Origin: Fibrobacterota bacterium
GTDB lineage: Bacteria; Fibrobacterota; Chitinivibrionia; Chitinivibrionales; Chitinispirillaceae
Length of the DNA stretch: 64,000 nucleotides
Direction: 5' to 3'
Assembly: GCA_023459055.1 (NCBI GenBank)
Contig: JAEWVR010000035.1
Location: forward strand, 62,001-126,000
The position numbers and the translations under genes are program-made. The notes under the pieces were generated by a model, which had not been told where the DNA came from, did not search any database, and worked only from the letters and a program-made list of their open reading frames with translations. Positions 28,601-35,054 of this stretch are shown one piece after another (position 1 is the stretch's first letter; the number at the start of each line of letters is the position of its first letter).

Positions 28601-30871
28601 TTTACCTGCCCTGATATTTAAATTCAGAAGCTCAAGTTTTTCTGAAATGTCAACAAGATTGTTTTTACCAATGTTCAGATGGTTTGTTATCTCAAACACA
28701 TTACATTCAAAATTTTTCCTGAATTCACATATATTCAACAATATTTTACCGATCTTATAATGAAGTGTTTCCCTGTCGTTATCAGAAACCAGAGAATATG
28801 CCGCCTGCTGAATCCGGTTATGATTAAATTTGAAATTAATTTGTATATCAGTTTTCAGATAATCATCATCGTTCATATTCAGCAGTTGATAATTATTGTC
28901 AACAGGTACTACATATTCTTTTTTAATTGCAACCTTTAAAGCGTCGGTAATATTCTTTACATCATCGCATATTTTATACATAATGTTTATGTCAAAGATG
29001 TTTCCAATGCATGATGCCAGTTTTAAAACAGTCAGAGTATCTGATGGCAGTGATTTGAGATTCTGGATCAGAAAATCAACGACATTATCACTGATCTGGA
29101 CATTTCTTATGTCATCAATTTGCCATTCCCATTGTAAACGTTCTTCACTAAATCTGAATAATTCATTTTCGTATAATGTCCTGAGTAACTGACAGGTAAA
29201 AAGGGGATTGCCTCTAGTCTTTTGATAGATGTAGTTTGTTAGTAACAATGTATCTGCAGAATCAGACTTTAAGGTATCTGCAATTAATTGATTTACAGCT
29301 GATTCCGGTAGAGGTTCAAGATTATGCTGATATAAAAAATCAGGATTGCCGGTATTTTTTGTAATCGTATCGATCATTGACAATAAAGGATGGCCATCCT
29401 TGACTTCATTATCCCTGTATGAACCAATAATGATCAGATTCTGTATTGAATCTGTAGACAGCAGGTATTCTAATATGTCAATCGATGAAAAATCAATCCA
29501 TTGAAGGTCATCTAAAAAAAGAATTAATTTGGTGTCTTTAGTTGTAAATATATTAACAAAGTTGCTTAATACCAGCCTGAAGCGGTTTTTTTCTTCGAGT
29601 GGCTCCATTCCAGACTGTTCGGGCTGTTTTCCCAGAATCTGTTCCAGGTCCGGTAAAAACTCGACCAGAATACCGGCATTTGTTCCCAATGCCTCCTCCA
29701 GGCTGCGTTTCCACACATCAAAATGTGTTGCTTCCAGAACAATATTTTTAACAAGCATTCCAAATGCTGTTCTTATTGCACTATATGGAACATTGCGTTC
29801 AAATTGTTCAAATCTGCCTGAAATGAATCTGCCGCCACGACAAATAACATCCTGGCTTATTTCTTGAATTGTTGCAGTTTTTCCAATACCTGAATACCCG
29901 GAAATGAGAATCATTTTCTTACTGTTTATTTCAGTGCTGATTAACATCTCTTTTAATTTGAAAATATCATGATCTCTTCCATAAAGTTTCTGAGGAATCT
30001 TAAATCGGTTAGAGATGTCTTTTTGAGCAATAATAAAACCGGTAATTTTTTCTCTGGAGTAAAAATTATCGAGGATATATTTAAGGTCATATCTCAATCC
30101 GGCAGCAGTCTGATACCTGTCCTCAGCATTCTTTGATAATAATTTCATGATAATATCTGAAATAAGTGATGGAATTTCATTGGAAACGATTTTTGGTGCT
30201 ATGGGGATTTTTGCGATATGACTGTGAACAATTTCCAGTTCATCACCAAAAAATGGTGGTTTTCCAGTGAATAATTCATATAGCGTTGCACCTGCAGAAT
30301 ACAAATCAGATCTGAAATCAACAGGTCTGTTTATCTTTCCGGTTTGCTCCGGAGAGATGTAAAGGCATGTACCTTCAAATACACGGGAGTTGAACATGTT
30401 TTCATTTGTTAATTCCGTCGATAAACCAAAATCGATTACCTTGATTTCATCGGTTTCAGCATTCCAGACAATATTGGATGGATTGATATCTTTGTGAACC
30501 ACCCCCTGTTTATGTATCTGAACTAATGCCTCAGCAATATTGCAGGCAATGAATAATTTTTTCTTTAAATCAAGTTTTTTTACTTTTAAATATTCAGATA
30601 ACGGTTTAGCTCCAAAGTCCTCTACCACGATAGCAATAGAATTGCCATATTTTATACTATCATAGATTTTTATTACCTTATCACCATAGTTTTTCCTGGA
30701 AATCAAATACTCTTTGTTAATCGCTATAAGTTCGTCTATTGTCGGATACTCATTGTTTTGAATTTTTATTAGTACACGTTTTTTACCTGAATTTTCAAAG
30801 GCTTTATATATGGTAGATTTCCCACTTTTATAAATCTGTTCCCCGATAGTATATCCAGCTAACTTAAACAT
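25640..30871 (-). CDS. Multidomain signalling protein: Ser/Thr kinase, AAA ATPase, helical repeats, GAF, GGDEF
   Basis: A 1743-aa cytoplasmic sensor. Residues about 5-270 are a protein kinase: Lys in RVLIKI, catalytic loop HKDINPSN, DFG, SPEQ and RSDLYSAGATLYELFTG; the glycine loop is poor. About 295-560 is a STAND/AAA_16-type ATPase with Walker A GYSGIGKT and Walker B LILFLDDLQWID. About 600-1310 is a long helical region. About 1340-1510 is a GAF domain. A coiled coil (EKVNERTRQLAQANSELKEL) leads to a GGDEF domain at about 1545-1710 with LDIDHFKKVNDTYGH and GGEEF, and an RSED inhibitory site five residues before it. The usual family layout ends in a histidine kinase; here it ends in a diguanylate cyclase that looks active. 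The gene is convergent with the ABC-F gene, separated by only a weak hairpin at 25610-25623. Confidence 0.92.
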   Translation of the reverse strand: MFKLAGYTIGEQIYKSGKSTIYKAFENSGKKRVLIKIQNNEYPTIDELIAINKEYLISRKNYGDKVIKIYDSIKYGNSIAIVVEDFGAKPLSEYLKVKKLDLKKKLFIACNIAEALVQIHKQGVVHKDINPSNIVWNAETDEIKVIDFGLSTELTNENMFNSRVFEGTCLYISPEQTGKINRPVDFRSDLYSAGATLYELFTGKPPFFGDELEIVHSHIAKIPIAPKIVSNEIPSLISDIIMKLLSKNAEDRYQTAAGLRYDLKYILDNFYSREKITGFIIAQKDISNRFKIPQKLYGRDHDIFKLKEMLISTEINSKKMILISGYSGIGKTATIQEISQDVICRGGRFISGRFEQFERNVPYSAIRTAFGMLVKNIVLEATHFDVWKRSLEEALGTNAGILVEFLPDLEQILGKQPEQSGMEPLEEKNRFRLVLSNFVNIFTTKDTKLILFLDDLQWIDFSSIDILEYLLSTDSIQNLIIIGSYRDNEVKDGHPLLSMIDTITKNTGNPDFLYQHNLEPLPESAVNQLIADTLKSDSADTLLLTNYIYQKTRGNPLFTCQLLRTLYENELFRFSEERLQWEWQIDDIRNVQISDNVVDFLIQNLKSLPSDTLTVLKLASCIGNIFDINIMYKICDDVKNITDALKVAIKKEYVVPVDNNYQLLNMNDDDYLKTDIQINFKFNHNRIQQAAYSLVSDNDRETLHYKIGKILLNICEFRKNFECNVFEITNHLNIGKNNLVDISEKLELLNLNIRAGKKAKRNLAYDIAKNYFAISKKILSDDEWRSLGDKLFNISLEFVECCYLSSDMENILSLCDAAFLLASTTIEKAAVYELKAKILDHMGEKREIVLNVINEGLKLFAIGLPENRGAIDAYIGAEIGKMQGYLAHKPIEDFINLPVMHDPEKIMIMRLLYQGAPLAFELYPPLNTVIQLIMFDTAVHYGTVEVSCKNLAECGITLGPVLGNYDLAYQFNKAAFSLIDKYKSDALKSSTYFIFGCFISHWKKHYSEGLDYFDLSIKYGIETGDIMHSFWSTVYKQDHLFFIGKNMDEYKHDLEKAEKMLFSHKAMFLLPFIFLVKHVVNQFQSAYNAEMENYILDQIKKESNMTVTFKFGHFNTMINYILGNYESAHKWIEFTEPNIQGGTGLFSLADYTMFSALCYIKLYDNEPGDKKNELLIKIDNKLESLKIWAENCPENFTHKYSIVAAERARINHDSLEVITSLYKQALDSIVPGEFINMRAVINEIIGDFWLSRSEETIGKTFIKEALYFYSHWGAYAKLALLEKKYSRLSSDLTHAGSLLQSKQSATTDTTRQTSIHSSTFNLDIKSILKTTQAISSEIKFDKLLKVLMSTIIENAGAQNGCVILKNVNDKKLYVQAVKNRENEEIRISDSIPLHESDDFCSDIVEYVKRTHEIIVVSNATANYYYKNNDYIKRVNAKSILCVPILYQNDLKGIIYLENNLSENVFDAQRIEIIEILSSQIAISVEKSQLYENLEEKVNERTRQLAQANSELKELSQHDPLTKLFNRRYVYEHITNISDNFVKSKQELFFNVQKRDLQIDNKVIGMYLLDIDHFKKVNDTYGHAAGDDVLVRITKVLKSLVRSEDFIVRWGGEEFLIILNKTRIDYLEQFSEKILNAVKETCFELPNNVVIHKTCSIGCAHLPFAMSYSDLLTFEQTINICDFALYQAKEHGRNCSVHVSLARPEYTKVDDLKNYLINLTKVSTINNDFINVKFIRGQSDTMVS

Positions 30872-31016
30872 GTTGTTTACCCTCGTGCAACTCTTTGCCA
30901 GTATAGTTAAAAAACAGTGACTGAATGCTATATTATATCAAAAAATGCACACTATGACAATAACTTAACAGCTGATAGATACCACATTCACGAAATCGGT
31001 CTCACCCCCTGGCCTT

Positions 31017-31234
31017 AATGTTGTTAACTTAGCGTTTACAAGGCGACAGTACATTTGTGCGCTCGCCCCCACCCGCTCGCAAAGCCGAGCGACCTCCCCC
31101 GCAGGAGGGAGGTGTAATTGTTTAAAAATCGTTAAGATACCTCCCTCCTGCGGGGGAGGTCCAGCTGCTTTGAGCTGGGGTGGGGGCGAGCAACCGGCAC
31201 AACTGCAACATGTCCGGGTTAAGTTAACGACATT
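31017..31234. repeat. Nested GC-rich inverted repeat element
   Basis: Several nested complementary arms share one centre. A perfect 22-bp pair lies at 31092-31113 and 31139-31160 (CCTCCCCCGCAGGAGGGAGG core). A 14-bp pair lies at 31061-31074 and 31178-31191 (GCTCGCCCCCACCC). An outer near-perfect pair lies at about 31017-31031 and 31220-31234 (GTTAACTTA core). The element is far richer in G+C than its surroundings, as expected of a REP- or MITE-like mobile palindrome or a stable transcribed hairpin. It fills most of the 503-bp gap 30872-31374, which has no credible gene; a 100-codon minus-strand frame here is repeat-derived. Confidence 0.8.
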
Positions 31235-31237
31235 GAC

Positions 31238-31294
31238 CACCACCCCCCGGCTGATAGGGACAAGCATGCCTTGTCCCTACCAGTCGGGGTGGTT
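31238..31294. repeat. Palindromic repeat, GTAGGGACAAG/CTTGTCCCTAC family, copy 1
   Basis: The centre TAGGGACAAG-CATG-CCTTGTCCCTA lies at 31255-31279; one arm lacks a single G. It is flanked by imperfectly complementary CCACCCCCCGGCTGA and CAGTCGGGGTGG. The same central palindrome recurs in perfect form at 37679-37724, so this is a dispersed repeat family. It abuts the nested GC-rich element. Confidence 0.75.
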
Positions 31295-31374
31295 CCATTG
31301 ATGGCAGAATATATTTTCCTCGTACAATTTTTGAACAGTTTTAAAACTTTATTTCTATCATAAAGGGAGTTCAC

Positions 31375-31818
31375 ATGTCAACTGGCAGTAATAAAACAGA
31401 AGAGCTGCAGGCATCACTTACATTGCTGAATGATCGTCTGCATTTCAACGGAGCCGTTGAGAATAACGATCCAATTTCTATCGATTATGTACCTCCGTTT
31501 GGTGACAATCTCGGATATACATCACTTGAGCTGCTGCTCCTGAGCCTTGGTTCATGCATGGGATCATCAGTACTGTTACTGCTTAGGAGAATGAAAAAGG
31601 ATATCAATGGCTTCTCAATGAATCTGAAGGGTATCCGTAGAAAAGAACATCCTACCGGATTCAAAACTATTTTTATCGAGATGGTAATTACTTCAGGTAC
31701 TGTTACCGATGATGATGTTGCGAAAGTGCTGAAACTTTCTGAAGATACTTATTGCCCGGTCTGGACAATGATTAAAGGTAATGTCGAGGTCGAGGTAAAG
31801 AGTATTATTAAGCAATAA
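31375..31818 (+). CDS. OsmC/Ohr-family protein
   Basis: A 147-aa cytoplasmic protein of the OsmC fold. The two conserved peroxide-reactive cysteines are in LGSCMGSSVLLLL (near residue 62) and DTYCPVWTMI (near residue 132). Family members reduce organic hydroperoxides with lipoyl or thiol reductants, though this YhfA/OsmC-like subgroup is less well defined than Ohr. GGGAG precedes the ATG at good spacing. It stands alone between repeat elements and a convergent operon. It is not next to the OhrR-like gene 20 kb away, but could belong to the same response. Confidence 0.88.
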   Translation: MSTGSNKTEELQASLTLLNDRLHFNGAVENNDPISIDYVPPFGDNLGYTSLELLLLSLGSCMGSSVLLLLRRMKKDINGFSMNLKGIRRKEHPTGFKTIFIEMVITSGTVTDDDVAKVLKLSEDTYCPVWTMIKGNVEVEVKSIIKQ

Positions 31819-31918
31819 TGTATCAGGATCAAACAACTAGTTATGTACCAGGTAATATATAGTAAACCTTACGTTGACAACATTGATGCCGGAGGTTAAG
31901 GCCGTTTTGCATTTTGGG

Positions 31919-32722
31919 CTACCGCGCTCTCCCCTGCCCATCAAATGTCCGTGGTCTGTTGCTATTTGTTCCCGGTCTTTGCTGCTGACGCATATCGCGT
32001 TTTATCGCTGATGAATAGTTTCCTATCGTTATTCCATAATAGCCATCACCACGACCTTTAAAGTCTGGATTGACAAATTTGGTAATACTGCTATGAATAA
32101 CAACCATGCTGAGCCGGAATGGATTGTCTCTTGTATGTAAACAGTACAGATCGCTGCCTTCAACGTTCTCACCATGCACACCTGTTGCAGCAGTAATCTT
32201 TTTCACCGTACCGTAAAACATTCTCTTTTCAGTTGTATACCTACAATATATTTGTATCGAATCATTAAGCCGTATCTGATACCAGTCAGTCTGATCGTAA
32301 TTTTCTGATGGCGGAAGTACGGGAAAGAAGAGTTCACGAGTTCCTGAGAAACCGAAATTCGAGACTATTCCGGTAATCCAGGGACCATTAAGCAGTCGTG
32401 ATGATCCGGCGGTGATGGCTGACGGACGATAATTTGAAAGCTTTAATCCGACAATAAAGCCATTTGACGGCATCGGAAACGGTACTTTGACCCCATCAAG
32501 ACCGGTAAATTTGAAATTAAAAATCTGTTCACCACTTACATTATCAATACTGACCAGCTCAACGGGACTACTGATACCATTTTGTGAACCGTTATCCTTA
32601 TTGTACCAGACCCTTAGCTCTGCACGATCTCCTGTAGCCGGTGCAGATGGAGCCGAAGACAGAGCAGTTATCATCATACTAATCATTGATGCCACAAGCG
32701 CTATACTATTCTTGAAATTCAT
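31919..32722 (-). CDS. Hypothetical secreted protein, third gene of the TIGR02147 copy-2 operon
   Basis: A 267-aa protein with an N-terminal signal peptide (residues 1-23, IALVASMISMMITALSSA). The mature part is beta-rich (AELRVWYNKDNGSQNG, IFNFKFTGLDGVKVPFPMPS, WYQIRLNDSIQIYCRYTTEK) and ends in an Arg/Gln-rich tail (RDMRQQQRPGTNSNRPR). I do not recognise a family. Its start lies 17 bp inside the end of the lipoprotein gene, so it should be translated with it and act in the same envelope process. Confidence 0.75.
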   Translation of the reverse strand: MNFKNSIALVASMISMMITALSSAPSAPATGDRAELRVWYNKDNGSQNGISSPVELVSIDNVSGEQIFNFKFTGLDGVKVPFPMPSNGFIVGLKLSNYRPSAITAGSSRLLNGPWITGIVSNFGFSGTRELFFPVLPPSENYDQTDWYQIRLNDSIQIYCRYTTEKRMFYGTVKKITAATGVHGENVEGSDLYCLHTRDNPFRLSMVVIHSSITKFVNPDFKGRGDGYYGITIGNYSSAIKRDMRQQQRPGTNSNRPRTFDGQGRAR

Positions 32723-34085
32723 TCACCATTACCTGTTTCGACATAAAATCATAAACGACATCAGACTTACCCGATGCTGACTCATACATTCCTGTAAACT
32801 TTTTTTCGATATAATCAATTCTGCCGGTAAGTATACCTATGTCATTCTGTCCATAATCAAGAAGTCCAACAATAGTAACCCCTGATGGAATCTCGCCTTT
32901 TTGTACCAGGTTGTCGGGTAGTATGGAAATTTTCATACCCTTTACCGTATCAGAAACATTCTGAAGTACCCGTATTACCCGTGCTAATCTATTCTGATTG
33001 TGATCATAACGATCAGCACCGCATACTGAATAAAAGATGCAATTATCAGATTCATGATCACCTTTTCTATCTGAAATAAGTACTACGGAATCACTTGTCT
33101 CAGGTGCTGTTAGATAACTGATATCCTCAATACGAACACCATTGTGCGTCGTTGATTTCGAAAATCCTCTTATTCTGTTATCCTTTACATTTTGAAACGA
33201 ATTATCAGTTCCCGGATCAAAATCAATATTCATGACTATTGATTTACCGGTAGTTACATCCCTGTAATCACCCTGAAAATTTACAATAGGCATTCCGTTT
33301 GAAGCAGTATACAATCCACTGTCACTATCAAGCCCTGTGTAGAGCTCTTTACTACTGATTGTATCTCCTGAAAAAAGCTCCCTGCTCAGTGAAAAAATGA
33401 TTTTTGATGTATCAAATTTTACCGGAGTAATAGTAACATTTTTATATGTAGCTTCCGGTATAAACCAGTTGTCATTTTTAGCATTGGAAGTATCCTGACT
33501 TACCGTTATGATTGAAGACCTTATCGTGTCAGTCTTCAACCTGATAACGACCTGCGGCACAATGTCACTGACACCGATAGTATCAAGCCGCTTTACATAT
33601 GTGGTATCTTCAACGTTTAATGTATCAATGAAATAAAACTTTTGGTAGCAGATATAATTTTTAATTATTACAGCACCATCAGATGGCATGACCACAGTAT
33701 CTGATTTTACAACTTTGTTAATTACAGAATCGTTAATCAGCAATAGTTTAGGCCGGATAACCGTGTCATACAGTGTATCAATTGTGTAAATTGTATCGTA
33801 AGAATAGATGGTGTCTTCTTCAAATGCAGTATAATATTTCGCTAATGCTTTTTTTGAAACATACGCAGATGAAAAGTCGGCACTCAGTTGAGACTTACCA
33901 TTTACCAGGTAATGTGATGGTAACCATTTATCTGCGGTATCAAAAACGCCCCATGCTTTTTCAAGGCAAGTGCCTAAAACAACAGGATTACCGGTCTCTG
34001 TTCCTCCCGTATAGTTGACACTACAATCAAGCAGTAACAACAAAGCAAGAAATAGATAGGCACCACTGCACTTTTTAATCTTCAT
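32706..34085 (-). CDS. Hypothetical lipoprotein with GGTETGNP motif, partner of TIGR02147 copy 2
   Basis: A 459-aa extracytoplasmic protein. The signal ends LALLLLLDC, with Cys at residue 21 and an unusual Asp before it. It is followed by NYTGGTETGNP, a low-complexity linker similar in place and style to the one in the lipoprotein of copy 1. The rest is beta-rich and notable for repeated D-T-I/D-T-V strings (SYDTIYTIDTLYDTVI, FIDTLNVEDTTYVKRLDTI). No enzyme motif is recognised. Its ATG overlaps the TIGR02147 stop as ATGA, exactly as in copy 1, although the two lipoproteins are otherwise unrelated by eye. Confidence 0.78.
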   Translation of the reverse strand: MKIKKCSGAYLFLALLLLLDCSVNYTGGTETGNPVVLGTCLEKAWGVFDTADKWLPSHYLVNGKSQLSADFSSAYVSKKALAKYYTAFEEDTIYSYDTIYTIDTLYDTVIRPKLLLINDSVINKVVKSDTVVMPSDGAVIIKNYICYQKFYFIDTLNVEDTTYVKRLDTIGVSDIVPQVVIRLKTDTIRSSIITVSQDTSNAKNDNWFIPEATYKNVTITPVKFDTSKIIFSLSRELFSGDTISSKELYTGLDSDSGLYTASNGMPIVNFQGDYRDVTTGKSIVMNIDFDPGTDNSFQNVKDNRIRGFSKSTTHNGVRIEDISYLTAPETSDSVVLISDRKGDHESDNCIFYSVCGADRYDHNQNRLARVIRVLQNVSDTVKGMKISILPDNLVQKGEIPSGVTIVGLLDYGQNDIGILTGRIDYIEKKFTGMYESASGKSDVVYDFMSKQVMVNEFQE

Positions 34086-34933
34086 TTTTCACAAACCCGT
34101 TTTGTTAACTTTACAGAAACAGGAAAGATCTGAAGATTAAATTGTGCAATCGTACCATTATCATTTTCGCTTTCAGCCAATTCAAGTATTTCCTTACGCA
34201 TTGCCTGAATCTTCTCTATTGCTACTTTGTAATTTTCATCAGATAAGTTGATTGTCACACTCGAAATATCCCTCATCTCGCGGGGAATTCTTTCTATCGA
34301 CTCTGCAGCAAGCCGCATCATTTCCTTATGATAATTGGCAACCGCTACAGACCTCACTTGTGGACCCGTAGTTAAAGATAATGCATTCTGTTTATAAGTG
34401 CCATCACTTTTTAATTCAATAAAGTTTAATCGTACCAATAACTCCACCGACCGTTCTGCATCCTGAGCACTGATTGGCGGAATAACACATGATGCAAGTT
34501 TTTTGTAATCACCATGAAAATTAACTGCCGTAACAAGCTCACGGATAACCGGATTGTACCATGTTGAGTAATACTCCAGCTCCGGTGCTTCCATGAGTTT
34601 CGCATTCGAACGGCTTCTGTATTTTACGATTTTTGCAAGATAACTGTTTTTCTCTTCAAGTGTTTTACTTTGATTAAGGAAAACAAGGTTTTCAAAGTAA
34701 TCCGATTCTTTTTTGTTCAGACTGAATGCCTTGTAGGTTTTAAAAATACTCTCTTTCGTCAAATTCCGTTCACCGTCAATAACAAGTTTGAGAAAATTAG
34801 GAGATTTAAACCCGGCTTTTTGTGAAAACAACCGATAGGAATAAAATAGGCATTCACTTTTTTTCTGAGCGAATATATCCCTCAGGAATTCCCGGTAATC
34901 AATGTAATCAAATATTACAATTTTCTTATCCAT
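34082..34933 (-). CDS. TIGR02147 family protein (putative HTH regulator), copy 2
   Basis: A 283-aa protein, the same length as copy 1. Shared landmarks are the N-terminal IFDYIDYREFLRDIF, the HTH-like YRLFSQKAGFKSPNFLKLVI followed by DGERNLT, YFENLVFLNQSKTLEEK, EYYSTWYNPVIRELV, a C-terminal winged-helix-like LLVRLNFIELKSDGTYKQN, and the end FNLQIFPVS. It begins a three-gene overlapping operon with a lipoprotein and a secreted protein. A DNA-binding role is inferred from the helix-turn-helix look of residues 25-65; the family's function is not established. Confidence 0.88.
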   Translation of the reverse strand: MDKKIVIFDYIDYREFLRDIFAQKKSECLFYSYRLFSQKAGFKSPNFLKLVIDGERNLTKESIFKTYKAFSLNKKESDYFENLVFLNQSKTLEEKNSYLAKIVKYRSRSNAKLMEAPELEYYSTWYNPVIRELVTAVNFHGDYKKLASCVIPPISAQDAERSVELLVRLNFIELKSDGTYKQNALSLTTGPQVRSVAVANYHKEMMRLAAESIERIPREMRDISSVTINLSDENYKVAIEKIQAMRKEILELAESENDNGTIAQFNLQIFPVSVKLTKRVCEK

Positions 34934-34971
34934 TTCAACCTGTTTGAACTACTTTCTCTTTTATAAAGAAA

Positions 34972-35008
34972 GAATCAGCAGCAGACATTGAGCCTCTGCT
35001 GCTGATTC
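34972..35008 (-). terminator. Strong terminator after the VIT-domain gene
   Basis: A perfect 14-bp stem (GAATCAGCAGCAGA / TCTGCTGCTGATTC) with a 9-nt loop lies 46 bp beyond the VIT gene stop. On the minus strand it is followed by the T-rich TTTCTTTATAAAAG. It separates the VIT gene from the TIGR02147 operon, which therefore needs its own promoter in 34934-34971 or within the stem region. Confidence 0.85.
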
Positions 35009-35054
35009 CGGTCTCAACTACACGTTCTTTTTCAGAACATCCTCAGCATACTTA

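Noticed and set aside
30965..31267. A 100-codon minus-strand open frame
   Set aside because: It runs straight through the nested GC-rich inverted repeat and shows Pro/Gly-rich repeat translation; it is a by-product of the palindrome.
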